Shown here: positions 34,402-44,044 of the stretch, in pieces
How positions within the stretch are numbered: position 1 is the first letter of the stretch
Layout of the letters: the number at the start of each line of letters is the position of its first letter
From: Chryseobacterium sp. Tr-659
GTDB lineage: Bacteria; Bacteroidota; Bacteroidia; Flavobacteriales; Weeksellaceae
Assembly (NCBI RefSeq): GCF_011752975.1
Contig: NZ_VWWP01000005.1
Coordinates: forward strand, 62,001 to 126,000
Direction: 5' to 3'
DNA length: 64,000 nucleotides
Position numbers and translations under genes: made by a program
The notes under the pieces: model-generated
Seen by the model: only the letters and a program-made list of their open reading frames with translations
Databases searched by the model: none
Told to the model about the DNA's origin: nothing

Positions 34402-36063
34402 ATGAAAAAAAATTTTATAATACCAGGCCTGGCCATGATCGTTTCTCTGGGAACTATAAGCTCATGCCTGGAAGAAAATGAAAGTATCACAGAACCTCAA
34501 CGATATACAAGGGAAGATGTAAAATCTTACGCTGATCTTTTCAAAATATTCTGGACTGTTATGGATCAGAAGTACAATTACTTTTATGAACAGAAAAGGA
34601 AAGACGGGATGGATTGGGATGCTATTTATAAAGAATATTATCCTAAGTTTGCCGCCCTTAAGTCCTACAATCTAAATCCAGCACTTACTGATGCCGAATA
34701 CGCAGCCGAAGCTAAAAAAGCCAATCAGTATTTCACAGAAATCATCAACCCTATTATAGATCGTCATTTCGGGGTAACCATCCAACTTCCTGCTTCAAAC
34801 TCGGGATTTTCTATCCCCCAATATTTTTCCGGCGGAATGAATGATCCTAAACCCAGTGTTTATGACTTTAATCCTAAATATGAATACATGAAAGACCGCG
34901 TACAAGATGACGCTGTAAAAATTAATAATAAAATGCTGGCGGGCTATTTAAAATCAGATCCGGGGATTTTTTACCTGAGCTTTAATAAATTTGATCTGAC
35001 CCAGACTGTATATCTCCAGTTAAGAGACAAATATCTTCGTCCTGACCCGGGAAACATAGTGATTCTTACCCCTGAAGCTATTGAAAACAGTACAGAACTT
35101 AATTCCATCACTAATATTCAGGTTAGGAACAAAGTGAAAAATTTCACGATTAACCTATTAAATAAATGGAATAATTTCCCAAATTCACCGGAAATAAATT
35201 ATTTCAACGACCAGGTTAAAATATTTAAGGAAACTGAAACACTTTCTGATTCTTTCTTAGAAACCACCGCACAATTACTGGAACGCTCACAGACTCTGGT
35301 TGCTTACGCGGATGATGCGACTTATGCGGATGTTCTTACCAATGAGACCGCAGCTTATATTCAGTGGTTTAAAACGAAAATTAAACACCATGTAGAATTG
35401 GGTTATAATCTGAAACAGTTTCAGGAGGCCGCTTACAGCATACTTACCAAGGCACAATATTACAAAAAGATATTAAATCCTCTTCATAAGGGAAATATAA
35501 AAAAGATGATCCTTGATTTGAGAAGCAATCGTGGCGGAATGGCCAGCGATCTGCGCATTTTTACAGACCGGTTTATCACTAAAACAGCCACAGCATTTTA
35601 TCAGCGTACCAAGGAGGGAAACGGCAGATTCAACTACACCCCATGGGTACCTACAGAGAGCCAGCTCCATCAATTCGGGATTCCCAAAAATATCCCTATT
35701 GTTATCCTCACTGATAAAAATAGCGCAAGCATGTCTGAAATGACAACCTTAATGCTGAAAAGCCAGGGAAACCATGTTATTTCCATAGGAGATTATAGTA
35801 ATGGAGCCACCGCCGGTCTGGGGAGCTCAGATGAATATAATGGCGGCATCCGAAGCGAAGTTGCTGGCGGACTCTTAGAATTTACAATGCCGTTAATGGC
35901 AACAAAAGATGCTAATGGTATAGTGATTGAAGGCATTGGAGTAAAGCCGGATATTTATGTGACACCTCCTACGGATGCAGAGTTACAGCAAATGAAAAAC
36001 AGCCCGGCAACATTTGCAGACCGGGTAATGGAAGAAGCAATTAAGTATATTTCTGCCAAATAA
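34402..36063 (+). CDS. S41-family peptidase lipoprotein
   Basis: 553 residues. A lipoprotein signal (LGTISSC, lipid Cys at about 22) is followed by a 350-residue N-terminal region with a helical tail domain. The C-terminal S41 (tail-specific protease) domain has LDLRSNRGGMASDL, PIVILTDKNSASMSEMT with the S441-A-S443-x-S445-E motif, and a late GIGVKPDIYV. The region in between shows no clear PDZ domain. It is likely a surface or periplasmic peptidase, or a member without activity. It is the second gene of a pair with the barrel protein and ends before a hairpin. Confidence 0.85.
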   Translation: MKKNFIIPGLAMIVSLGTISSCLEENESITEPQRYTREDVKSYADLFKIFWTVMDQKYNYFYEQKRKDGMDWDAIYKEYYPKFAALKSYNLNPALTDAEYAAEAKKANQYFTEIINPIIDRHFGVTIQLPASNSGFSIPQYFSGGMNDPKPSVYDFNPKYEYMKDRVQDDAVKINNKMLAGYLKSDPGIFYLSFNKFDLTQTVYLQLRDKYLRPDPGNIVILTPEAIENSTELNSITNIQVRNKVKNFTINLLNKWNNFPNSPEINYFNDQVKIFKETETLSDSFLETTAQLLERSQTLVAYADDATYADVLTNETAAYIQWFKTKIKHHVELGYNLKQFQEAAYSILTKAQYYKKILNPLHKGNIKKMILDLRSNRGGMASDLRIFTDRFITKTATAFYQRTKEGNGRFNYTPWVPTESQLHQFGIPKNIPIVILTDKNSASMSEMTTLMLKSQGNHVISIGDYSNGATAGLGSSDEYNGGIRSEVAGGLLEFTMPLMATKDANGIVIEGIGVKPDIYVTPPTDAELQQMKNSPATFADRVMEEAIKYISAK

Positions 36064-36139
36064 AGAAACCTTTATCACTTTAGGATCATATATGTCTTAA
36101 AATATTTAAAGGATAAGATATTTTCTATTTATAATTTTC

Positions 36140-36182
36140 ATCCTCATCTAATTTATTTTCGGTAATTTAGTTGAGGATTTTT
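36140..36182 (+). terminator. Terminator after the S41 peptidase
   Basis: Arms AATCCTCAtCTAA and TTAGtTGAGGATT pair around a T-rich loop and are followed by TTTTT. The T run ends one base before an ATG at 36184, which makes that ATG a poor start for the next gene. Confidence 0.65.
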
Positions 36183-36213
36183 CATGAATCCTATTAAAAG
36201 CCTAAATAAAAAT

Positions 36214-36957
36214 ATGATACGTTCCATCTTATTAACCACATTGATCATGGCTTCAGGAAACCTTTTCAGCCAGAAACTTAAAACAGTTTCCTACCAAGAC
36301 GGCTCACAGAAACTGAACGGCCTCATCACGTCCAATGCAGGAAAAAAACTTCCCGGAGTTCTGGTTCTTCCGGCCTGGAAAGGTATTGACGAGGAAGCTA
36401 AAACAGCTGCTCTTGAACTTGAAAAACAAGGATACATAGCCTTTATCGCTGATATTTATGGTGAAGGAAAGATCCCTGCAGATAATGATGCTGCAGCTAA
36501 AAGTGCCGGGTATTACAAACAAAACTATAAAGAATATCAAAAAAGAATTTCCCTGGCACTGGAGCAATTGAAGAAAAATGGTGCTATTTCTGATAAAACG
36601 GCAGTCATTGGGTATTGTTTCGGAGGATCCGGAGCATTGGAATCAGCAAGAGGAAACTTGCCCGTAGCAGGTGTTGTTTCCATTCACGGAGGCCTGTCTA
36701 AAGATCAGAGCAGAAAAAATGAAAAACTATCTGCTAAAATCCTGGTGGAAAATCCTGCCGATGATAAAAGTGTAACTCCTGATGACTACAATAATCTGAT
36801 TAAGGAGATGAACGAAGGAGATGCGGACTGGCAGATCATCACATATGCCCACTCGAAACATACCTTCACAAACCCGGAGTCACCGGATTATAATGCTGTG
36901 ATGGCTAAAAGAGCATGGAATCATACGTTAATGTTCCTGAAAGAGATCTTGAAATAA
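36214..36957 (+). CDS. Exported dienelactone hydrolase-family protein
   Basis: 247 residues from the ATG at 36214. The in-frame ATG at 36184 lies right after the terminator T run and adds ten residues before the signal peptide MIRSILLTTLIMASGNLFSQ. The fold is the dienelactone-hydrolase alpha/beta hydrolase: the nucleophile elbow GYC135FGG has Cys, as in true dienelactone hydrolases, with the acid in ENPADDKSV and the His in YAHSKHTF. The usual members are cytoplasmic; export here is predicted from the N terminus. It hydrolyses an ester or lactone of unknown structure. Confidence 0.82.
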   Translation: MIRSILLTTLIMASGNLFSQKLKTVSYQDGSQKLNGLITSNAGKKLPGVLVLPAWKGIDEEAKTAALELEKQGYIAFIADIYGEGKIPADNDAAAKSAGYYKQNYKEYQKRISLALEQLKKNGAISDKTAVIGYCFGGSGALESARGNLPVAGVVSIHGGLSKDQSRKNEKLSAKILVENPADDKSVTPDDYNNLIKEMNEGDADWQIITYAHSKHTFTNPESPDYNAVMAKRAWNHTLMFLKEILK

Positions 36958-36987
36958 GAACAACAATTTACCAATATATCAGGATAA

Positions 36988-37021
36988 CAATGTACCAATA
37001 ATAAGCGAAATTGGTACATTG
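36988..37021. terminator. Inverted repeat between convergent genes
   Basis: Perfect 12-bp arms CAATGTACCAAT and ATTGGTACATTG around a 10-base spacer. A third, imperfect copy (CAATTTACCAAT, 36964-36975) lies just upstream in direct orientation. It is a possible weak bidirectional terminator or protein-binding dyad. Confidence 0.5.
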
Positions 37022-37035
37022 CTGTATTATTCAAT

Positions 37036-37431
37036 TTATTTGCTTTCAGAATTTTGTTTTGCTTCCAGCACAACTTCATATTTTTTTGGAGAATATTTAG
37101 TAAGAGAGCCTGTAGCAGCATCAATCCCTACTCCAATAGCTCCTCCGAAAAGAATATTAAGCAGCGTTACCGCATTAAAGTTTTTCGTCAGCTTTATTTC
37201 TTCTTTATTAAAGCCTTCTTTCTCAATGGTAACAGTTTGTTTGCTCAATGATCTTGGAATTTTCACTGTACATGGTGTAACACATTTCTCAATACCTTTA
37301 TGAAACACGGCAGCTCCTTCAGGGGTTGATGAAAATGATATTGGATCCTGGGTTCCTGTAAAAATAGTTGCACATGAAGTTGTAGAAAACGCGATCCCAA
37401 GCATGAATACAATTGATAATTTATTTTTCAT
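37036..37431 (-). CDS. Lipoprotein with PEGA-like domain
   Basis: 131 residues. The lipobox is STTSC (lipid Cys at about residue 20). The next 70 residues (PISFSSTPEGAAVFHKGIEKC, then TPCTVKIPRSLSKQTVTIEKEGFNKEE) follow the PEGA pattern of short surface or envelope domains. A short glycine-rich hydrophobic segment (LLNILFGGAIGVGIDAATG) comes before a Lys-rich end. Its role in the envelope is unknown. It is convergent with the dienelactone-hydrolase-like gene. Confidence 0.75.
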   Translation of the reverse strand: MKNKLSIVFMLGIAFSTTSCATIFTGTQDPISFSSTPEGAAVFHKGIEKCVTPCTVKIPRSLSKQTVTIEKEGFNKEEIKLTKNFNAVTLLNILFGGAIGVGIDAATGSLTKYSPKKYEVVLEAKQNSESK

Positions 37432-37554
37432 ATAATTTAAAATAGTTTTTTTAAGGCCGCGAACTTACAAAATAATTCAAAAACAAATGCTATCAATTGA
37501 TACAAATATCTCACAAAACATAGTAACCATAAGGATTATAGAATAATAAATCAC

Positions 37555-37583
37555 AAAAGCGCACCTAAGTGCGCTCTTTTTCA
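37555..37583. terminator. Hairpin downstream of the T9SS cargo gene
   Basis: A 7-bp perfect stem (AGCGCAC / GTGCGCT) around CTAA with A and T runs on both sides. Confidence 0.7.
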
Positions 37584-37610
37584 TCAATATTAGTTTTTAC
37601 CGGGATGAAT

Positions 37611-38483
37611 TTATTTTTTTATGATTGGTAATGAACCTGCATTTCCATTACTGGAACTCCAATTCACATAATAGGTTCCCGCTAATCCTTTTTGAAGATC
37701 TATGGGCAGTTTATTAACTCCTGCTTCAATATCGGTCTTATATCCATATAATGTTTTGCCTGCAATATCGGTAACCATTACGGTGATCGTTTCTCTTCCT
37801 GAAGCGGTATACTCAAGCTCTGAAAATCCGCTGCTTGGATTGGGATAGAGCTTGGCTTTGTTCTGCTCAGTTCTATTTGATTTACCCATTGTGGAAACTA
37901 TAGGAGGACATGGGTTATCACATATGTAGCAGAGAAATTTAGTACATTGAAGAAGAAACTCTGTAGAAGTAGTACGGGTAAGGGTCACTCCATATCCATA
38001 GCTGCCATTTGGACCTATATAATAGAATAATCCGCGATCCATCTCAGCTGTCCAGCATCCCGGAATAATGGTGGTAGACCCTCCAATGGCCATTGGAATC
38101 GGATAATATCTGCTTGTTAGCCCTGGATTAGGAAAATAAACTTTAAAAGTACGTACTATAGGCGGCTGCCCAATAGTCGTAAAGACATCCGGAAGTAGAT
38201 AATTATGAGTAGTCACCTGACCTTGGGGGAAACTTTTGGATTCTACTATTGTACCTGTCTTAAACTCCAGTGATACCGCAGAAGGAACATATCCCGGTAT
38301 ATTAAGAGATGTCGCCCCATCCTGTCTGATTACATTTACTTTTGTACCGGAGGGGTTAACCGGAACAAACTGAGCACTTAAAACGCCGCTGCACAATACA
38401 GCCAATAAAAGAAAAAGACTTGTTTTTCCTTCTCTTAAAAATGAGTTTGATGATCTCAAGATCTTAGTTAGAGTTTTTTTCAT
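37611..38483 (-). CDS. Secreted protein with type IX (T9SS) type A sorting domain
   Basis: 290 residues from the ATG at 38483 (MKKTLTKILRSSNSFLREGK). An upstream in-frame start would add 22 residues with no signal character. A membrane-spanning signal (LFLLLAVLCSGVLSAQ) is followed by a beta-rich middle with four cysteines (CTKFLCYICDNPCPP) and a type A sorting domain at the end (AKLYPNPSSGFSELEY, ending LPIIKK) that sends it across the outer membrane by the type IX system. The body has no recognised function. It stands next to the propeller-type kinase but reads in the opposite direction. Confidence 0.82.
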   Translation of the reverse strand: MKKTLTKILRSSNSFLREGKTSLFLLLAVLCSGVLSAQFVPVNPSGTKVNVIRQDGATSLNIPGYVPSAVSLEFKTGTIVESKSFPQGQVTTHNYLLPDVFTTIGQPPIVRTFKVYFPNPGLTSRYYPIPMAIGGSTTIIPGCWTAEMDRGLFYYIGPNGSYGYGVTLTRTTSTEFLLQCTKFLCYICDNPCPPIVSTMGKSNRTEQNKAKLYPNPSSGFSELEYTASGRETITVMVTDIAGKTLYGYKTDIEAGVNKLPIDLQKGLAGTYYVNWSSSNGNAGSLPIIKK

Positions 38484-38709
38484 AAAGTAATATTTTAGTG
38501 ATAGCGTTCTTTTTAATTTCGGGACGCCATTGCCGATAAACAGGTACAAGTTGTCTCTTTTTTAATGAAAAAAAAAGTACTAATGAGCAAGTGAGCAGGA
38601 TAAAAACCTAAACGGGTATTTTGATCGTTTCAATGAGCATAACAACTATAAACATCATCTATAGAAGCATTTCTCTTTCTGGAGAATTTTCTATATTAGC
38701 CTGAAAACT

Positions 38710-41589
38710 ATGTATCATTACCTCCTCATATTATTCCTTTTATTTCAAAGCTTGCTAATGTACGGCCAGAGGCCACAGCTCCGCCACTATAGTTTAAGTG
38801 ACGGATTGCCCAGTAATACAGTCTACTCTGTGTACCAGGACAGCAAAGGATTTATCTGGTTCTGTACCAGCTGGGGAATTTCCAGATTTGACGGCCATCA
38901 TTTTGAAACCATTACCAGCAATCACGGGCTTCCCGATAATGAAACATTCCAGGCATGGGAAGACCCCTGGAAACGCCTATGGGTGGCCACTTATAACGGA
39001 AGCCCTACCTATATTTATAATGGAAAAGTATATTCCGTTCATAATGACCGGCTATGTCGTTTTATGGAAAAAAAGAAAATCGGGTTTTATGATATTAGCC
39101 CAAGATGGGATTTGTATTACAATCAGCATAAAAAATATATTATCGGTAAAGAAAGTGTTTCCAATCCAAAAGATACCATCTCGCAATCCCCCAATTATCA
39201 TTTTAAAGATCAGAACCACAGCTTCTATGTCTCAACAAAAAAAATTATACGAAAAGATCCTACAGGTCCAACCACAGTATACATATTTAAGGAAAAAGCA
39301 GTAAGAGCCTGTTTTTATCTGAAAGGGCATTTATATGTGAGATATCTTAATACATTGTATGATATCATATTTAAAGAAGGAAAACCTTTAGTCAAAAAAA
39401 TCGAACTGCCCAATAATATCATTGATCTTACGATAGGCAAAAATGACAAAATCTGGAATTGTACTACCAGTGGGATTCTGGAATATGATCCTGAAAAAAA
39501 AACCGGTCAAAATCCACAGTGTATCGCGATGAAAGGCATTGTAAGTTATAGCAGTTTTATTGATAAACAAGGTAACTGCTGGTATCCTACCAATAAAGGG
39601 GTATATATGCAGCCAGCCAATAAAACATTGGTATATACAACACAGGACGGTCTTACAGATAATAATGTTTTAACCGTAAAATATATGCCGGGAGGAAAGC
39701 TTCTGGCAGGATACAGCAACAGTGAGATGGTGATCAGGGAAAAGAATAGATTCAAACCGTTGTATACTCTGGGTGACGGGCAGTGGAACAGGCTTAGATA
39801 CATCCTGCCCATCAATGATGATCTGTTTTTTGCCGGAACGGACAAGGGATTATTCAAATGCAGTCTGAACGGAAAGAATTACGAAAGGCTTCTGGAATTC
39901 TCACAAAAATCAGCATCAATCAAAGGGCATACCATGCTGCTCAGCCAGACCGGTATAGAGAAAAGGAATCATCTTATCTATGATCTTAAAGAAGGAAAAT
40001 TCAGCAAACTGCCTGAGCTGCCTACTTCCATTGCAGCCCCTGCAACAGCTATTGACGCAAAAGGCGTATGGTGGCTGGGTACAGTGCAAGGACTGTTTTA
40101 TTATGATAAAATATCCCGGAAATTTATCAAGGAACCCACTCTGGGCAGGAACCGTATTACTTCACTGGCCTTTTTGAAGGGCAGGCTTGTCATCAGTACC
40201 CACTCTGATGGAGTTTTCATCCGTGACGGCCAAAGAATGATCAAACTGAATACAAAAACCGGGTTAATAAGTAATATTTGTGAAAAAGCTTATGTGGATG
40301 AAAAAGAAAGACTATGGGTAAATACAGATAAAGGTTTATCCAGGATTACCTTTGATAATAGACTGCACTACTCTATTTACAATTTTTCGGCAGCTGATGG
40401 TGTTCCCAGCCATATGATCAACAGTATTACATTTGGAGAAGGAAAAGCTTTTCTTGCTACGTCAAACGGCATCATTGTCATCAATCAGGATCATGTCAGC
40501 AAAAGCCAGCCTTACAAAGTATATTTTCTGAAAGCATCGTTTAAAGACAGCATCGTTTACTATCCCAAAAAGATCAACCTGAAATACAATCAGAATAATG
40601 CTCAGATCTCTTACACGGCCATTTCCTATCTGGATGAAAAAGACATTAAGTATAAATATCTTCTGTCCGGAGCAGAAAATGACACTGTGACTACAGAAGA
40701 AAGTACATTAAACCTGGGAGCTTTAAAACCCGGAAACTATCAGCTCAGCGTTTGGGCTTCCGGAAAAAATAATATATGGAATAAAACCCCTGCCGTACTG
40801 GCTATTGCTGTAAAACCTCCATTTTGGGAAGAATTTTGGTTTGTGGGAGGTATACTGCTGCTGCTGCTGATTTTAATTATTGTGATATACATACGCCGTA
40901 TCAACATTATACGCAGAAAAGAAGCTGAGAAAACAGAGAGGAAAAAGATGATTGCCGAACTGGAAATGCAGGCCCTCCGTGCCCAGATTAACCCACATTT
41001 TATCTTCAATGTTTTGAATGCTATTCAGAATTATTATGGCAAAGAAGATGAATTGAATGCCAATTATTATATGGCAGCCTTTTCGGATCTGATCCGCAAA
41101 ACCCTTATCCACTCCAAAGAACACTGGAACACCATTGACAAAGAAATGGCTATGCTGAAAACGTATATTGAACTGGAGCAGATGCGCTTTAAAAATCATT
41201 TCACATATACAATATCTGTTGAAGCTGGATTGGAGCAGTTAAAAATTCCTACTATGCTTCTTCAAATCTATACTGAAAATTCCATCAGCCATGGATTAAG
41301 ACATCTAAAAACAGGAGGAACTCTGCAGATTTCCTGCAGCCGAAGTGAAGATTCCATCATATGTATTGTAGAAGACAACGGTGTTGGATTTGAAAAAGCC
41401 CGTGAATTTGACAGCAGACCAGACGATTATAAATCCATGGGACTGAAAATTACTGCCGGCAGAATTTCTGCTATCAACGAGCTGTACGGTACATCCATTT
41501 CTACAGAGATTACTGATAAAAAGAGTATAAATCCTGATATGCAGGGAACAATTGTAAAAATAACCATCAAAAACACCCCTTTTCTATGA
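38710..41589 (+). CDS. Two-component propeller sensor histidine kinase (LytS-type)
   Basis: 959 residues. A signal peptide is followed by about 14 propeller repeats of the two_comp_prop kind (SLSDGLPSNTVYSVYQDSKG, FIWFCTSWGISRFDG) filling two periplasmic propellers, a Y_Y_Y domain at about 620-700, one membrane helix (FWFVGGILLLLLILIIVIYI, about 714-733), and the His_kinase (LRAQINPHFIFNVLNAIQNYY) with HATPase. It reads an external cue, often a glycan fragment in this class of Bacteroidota sensors, and phosphorylates the LytTR regulator, whose start codon overlaps its stop by 4 bases (ATGA). Confidence 0.93.
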   Translation: MYHYLLILFLLFQSLLMYGQRPQLRHYSLSDGLPSNTVYSVYQDSKGFIWFCTSWGISRFDGHHFETITSNHGLPDNETFQAWEDPWKRLWVATYNGSPTYIYNGKVYSVHNDRLCRFMEKKKIGFYDISPRWDLYYNQHKKYIIGKESVSNPKDTISQSPNYHFKDQNHSFYVSTKKIIRKDPTGPTTVYIFKEKAVRACFYLKGHLYVRYLNTLYDIIFKEGKPLVKKIELPNNIIDLTIGKNDKIWNCTTSGILEYDPEKKTGQNPQCIAMKGIVSYSSFIDKQGNCWYPTNKGVYMQPANKTLVYTTQDGLTDNNVLTVKYMPGGKLLAGYSNSEMVIREKNRFKPLYTLGDGQWNRLRYILPINDDLFFAGTDKGLFKCSLNGKNYERLLEFSQKSASIKGHTMLLSQTGIEKRNHLIYDLKEGKFSKLPELPTSIAAPATAIDAKGVWWLGTVQGLFYYDKISRKFIKEPTLGRNRITSLAFLKGRLVISTHSDGVFIRDGQRMIKLNTKTGLISNICEKAYVDEKERLWVNTDKGLSRITFDNRLHYSIYNFSAADGVPSHMINSITFGEGKAFLATSNGIIVINQDHVSKSQPYKVYFLKASFKDSIVYYPKKINLKYNQNNAQISYTAISYLDEKDIKYKYLLSGAENDTVTTEESTLNLGALKPGNYQLSVWASGKNNIWNKTPAVLAIAVKPPFWEEFWFVGGILLLLLILIIVIYIRRINIIRRKEAEKTERKKMIAELEMQALRAQINPHFIFNVLNAIQNYYGKEDELNANYYMAAFSDLIRKTLIHSKEHWNTIDKEMAMLKTYIELEQMRFKNHFTYTISVEAGLEQLKIPTMLLQIYTENSISHGLRHLKTGGTLQISCSRSEDSIICIVEDNGVGFEKAREFDSRPDDYKSMGLKITAGRISAINELYGTSISTEITDKKSINPDMQGTIVKITIKNTPFL

Positions 41590-42341
41590 GCAAAATCAAG
41601 TCTATCGTTGTAGATGATGAACAGGAATCACGCGAAACCCTTATTCGCTTCTTATCCAAATATTGCCCGGACGTTGAACTGATCGGAGAAGCCTGCTCTG
41701 TGAACGAAGCAGCAGAAGTTATCAGAGAAAGATCTCCGGAACTCGTTTTTCTGGATGTCAATATGCCTGTTGAAAATGGATTTAAATTATTTGAGAAGCT
41801 GCCGGATATTAATTTTTACACGGTATTTGTGACCGCTTATGACCAGTATGCCGTGCAGGCATTTAAACATCATGCAGTAGATTATCTGTTGAAGCCCATT
41901 GTAATCCACGAATTGATCATTACTGTAAACAGGGTTTCCAAACTCTTAGAAGATAAAAATAAAATACAGCAGTTATCTGCTTTGCTTCATCATATTAAAA
42001 GCCCTGTAGAACAGAGTAAAATCGCGCTGCCCACCATGGAAGGTCTCGTGTATGTTCACACTATAGATATTGTACGTCTTCAGGCTGATGACAATTATAC
42101 TTCCATTTTTTTCAAAGGAGGCAAGAAAATGATGATCTCCCATACATTGGCCTATTTTGAGGAAACGTTGAAAGAGCAGGGCTTTGTCCGTATTCATCAT
42201 CAGCATCTCATCAATCTTCAGCATGTTGAAAAATACATCAGAGGACGTGGCGGCTATATCATTATGAGTGACGAAACCTCTTTACAGGTATCACAGAGAA
42301 AAAAAGATGAGTTTCTCCGAATTATCAAAAGAATGAAATAA
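41586..42341 (+). CDS. LytTR-family response regulator
   Basis: 251 residues. The receiver domain has IVVDDEQES, phospho-acceptor D57 (LVFLDVNMP), VTAYDQYA and LLKPI. A LytTR DNA-binding domain follows from about residue 145 (VHTIDIVRLQADDNYTSIFF, FVRIHHQHLINLQHVEKYIRGRGG). It pairs with the propeller kinase upstream by an ATGA overlap. Regulated genes are not visible; the T9SS cargo gene 3 kb upstream is one candidate. Confidence 0.93.
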   Translation: MSKIKSIVVDDEQESRETLIRFLSKYCPDVELIGEACSVNEAAEVIRERSPELVFLDVNMPVENGFKLFEKLPDINFYTVFVTAYDQYAVQAFKHHAVDYLLKPIVIHELIITVNRVSKLLEDKNKIQQLSALLHHIKSPVEQSKIALPTMEGLVYVHTIDIVRLQADDNYTSIFFKGGKKMMISHTLAYFEETLKEQGFVRIHHQHLINLQHVEKYIRGRGGYIIMSDETSLQVSQRKKDEFLRIIKRMK

Positions 42342-42363
42342 CAGTAATTATAATACAAGTAAA

Positions 42364-42400
42364 AAGGCAGATCTGCTGATTTGCAAATTTGCCTTGTATT
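42364..42400 (+). terminator. Terminator after the LytTR regulator
   Basis: An imperfect stem (AAGGCAGAT / ATTTGCCTT) with inner pairing of GCTGATTTGC, followed by a short T-rich stretch. It lies between convergent genes. Confidence 0.55.
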
Positions 42401-42420
42401 GTATATTTGATTTCATTAAT

Positions 42421-42786
42421 CTACCTTTCCTCTTCCCTGTTTACCAGCTCCATCGAAAATGCAGGCAGACAGATGGCAAGGTATTCGCAAGGCTCTGAAA
42501 ATGGATTGCTGTAACGGATTCTCGCTCCTTTTTCAATAAGAATGCTCTGTCCTTTTTCCAGCAATACAATCTCTTCATCAATCTCAAATTGCTTTTTTCC
42601 GGAAATAATGTAAGTAAATTCATCAAAATCAGGGGTCTGATGGGGTTCACTCCAGCCTGGGGGAGCCACCATATGTGCAATCGAAACATTAGAATTTCCG
42701 GTAGAATTTCCCCAATGCTCTTCAATCAGTTTTCCGTCTGTAGTAGGAACTACAAATGGGGATTGCTGAATTTTATATTTTTTCAT
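42421..42786 (-). CDS. Cupin-domain protein
   Basis: 121 residues from the ATG at 42786, which overlaps the stop of the upstream GNAT gene in an ATGA. One cupin barrel: HMVAPPGWSEPHQTPDFDEFTYIISGKKQFEIDE holds motif 1 (two His and a Glu region), and LLEKGQSILIEKGARIRYSNPF covers motif 2. Small cupins of this kind may bind sugar nucleotides, metals or regulators. The function is unknown. Coupled translation with the GNAT acetyltransferase suggests a shared metabolite (inference). Confidence 0.82.
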   Translation of the reverse strand: MKKYKIQQSPFVVPTTDGKLIEEHWGNSTGNSNVSIAHMVAPPGWSEPHQTPDFDEFTYIISGKKQFEIDEEIVLLEKGQSILIEKGARIRYSNPFSEPCEYLAICLPAFSMELVNREEER

Positions 42787-43310
42787 ATCCAATCTTCTTT
42801 TTTGATTTCGTATACGAAATTGGTTCTTGAAGGCTCTGCAAAGTAAGCAACTTCCTCTTCCGCAATTTTTTTTCCTCCCAGTCTTTCCAGGGCAGTCTGA
42901 GAACGAAAGTTTTCTTTTCCAATATGGAAATGAACCTTATCTACAAACTGGAAAATATAATCCAGCATCAGCTTTTTTACCTGCGGGTTGATTCCTTTTC
43001 CCCAGGATTTGGTTCCGTAAAAAGTATATCCTATAAAAATATGACTGTCATTTTCATCAAAGTTATAATAACGGCTGCTTCCCAATACTTCTCCGGTAGC
43101 TTTCTCAATAATTTTGAAAGCACCGCCACTCTCCATAGCTCCTCTGAAAAAATTCTCAAAAACGTCTCTTTGATAACGGTCTTTATTTGGGTGCTGTGCC
43201 CAAACTTGAGGATCGGATGCTACTTCATATAAAGATTCAAAATCCCCTTGCTGTAAGGGGATTAGTTGAAACTTTTCATTTTCTAAAACAGGCTGAACAG
43301 AAAAATTCAT
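42783..43310 (-). CDS. GNAT-family N-acetyltransferase (RimJ/RimL-like)
   Basis: 175 residues. The acetyl-CoA core shows KIIEKATGEVLGSSRYYNF, the GKGINPQVKKLMLDYIF motif in the Q/RxxGxG/A position and the C-terminal FRSQTALERLGGKKIAEEE helix-turn, all typical of RimJ/RimL-like acetyltransferases. The substrate may be a protein N terminus or a small molecule; it is not known. It is flanked by DUF2911 (3 bp upstream) and by the cupin whose start it overlaps, so this is a tight three-gene run on the minus strand. Confidence 0.88.
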   Translation of the reverse strand: MNFSVQPVLENEKFQLIPLQQGDFESLYEVASDPQVWAQHPNKDRYQRDVFENFFRGAMESGGAFKIIEKATGEVLGSSRYYNFDENDSHIFIGYTFYGTKSWGKGINPQVKKLMLDYIFQFVDKVHFHIGKENFRSQTALERLGGKKIAEEEVAYFAEPSRTNFVYEIKKEDWI

Positions 43311-43313
43311 TAT

Positions 43314-43916
43314 TTAGCTCTTTTTAGAAGAATCTGATTCTATTTTCTTGATTTCTTTCAGTTTGTCAGAAATCTTGATTACCGTATCTAATTTTGACGG
43401 CTTCAATGGAACTTCTGCCTGAGCCATATCCCATTTGATTACCAGATTTCCTGAGTTTTCGTCTGTAGGATTCAATGTAATTTCAAACCACTCTTGTTTG
43501 TCTGCTAACTTGTTTACCGGAACCATAACATCTACAACGTCTTGTTTCGGATCATAGGTATAAGCTCCCCATTGCTGGAAATCTTTGTTCAAAATTACTT
43601 TCCATTCTTTTTCTGTAGGTACGATAAATAATCCATACGTTCCTGCAGGAACTATTTTACCGCCAAAACTAACAGCTTGTCCAAAAGTAATCTTCGTAGA
43701 GGAGTTAGCTCCCGCTCTCCAAACCTGTCCGTAAGGAACCAGTTCTCCGAAAATTTTACGCCCTTTCACTCCCGGTCTTCCATAATCGATTGTGATCTTT
43801 GACATTGAAAACTGCTGCTCTACCTTCTGACGCGGGCTCGCTGCGGGCACAGAATAATCCTGTGCAAAACTGAATGCTGAAACTGAAATGCAAACTGCTA
43901 TTAATAATTTTTTCAC
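43314..43916 (-). CDS. Exported DUF2911-family protein (GTG start)
   Basis: About 200 residues from a GTG at 43916, chosen because it is the first start before a clean signal peptide (KKLLIAVCISVSAFSFAQ). An in-frame ATG 23 codons upstream adds a second hydrophobic stretch. The mature part has the DUF2911 signature: ITIDYGRPGVKGRKIFGELVPYG, VWRAGANSSTKITF, and GTYGLFIVP, a beta-rich envelope protein found across Bacteroidota, with no known role. The gene ends three bases before the GNAT start, so the two are probably co-transcribed. Confidence 0.85.
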   Translation of the reverse strand: MKKLLIAVCISVSAFSFAQDYSVPAASPRQKVEQQFSMSKITIDYGRPGVKGRKIFGELVPYGQVWRAGANSSTKITFGQAVSFGGKIVPAGTYGLFIVPTEKEWKVILNKDFQQWGAYTYDPKQDVVDVMVPVNKLADKQEWFEITLNPTDENSGNLVIKWDMAQAEVPLKPSKLDTVIKISDKLKEIKKIESDSSKKS

Positions 43917-44044
43917 GTGTAAATTTTTGCTTAAAATTACGAAAATCAAAACAAAATAGCTTTCTATAACTTCAATAATTTTCATTTTTCCAGGAATTAT
44001 CCCGTAAGATATAGCTCTGGTAATTGTTTAGTTATTATTTGATT

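Noticed and set aside
38798..39304. A 168-codon open frame in another frame of the propeller kinase.
   Set aside because: It lies entirely inside a gene with clear propeller repeats and is only its shadow.
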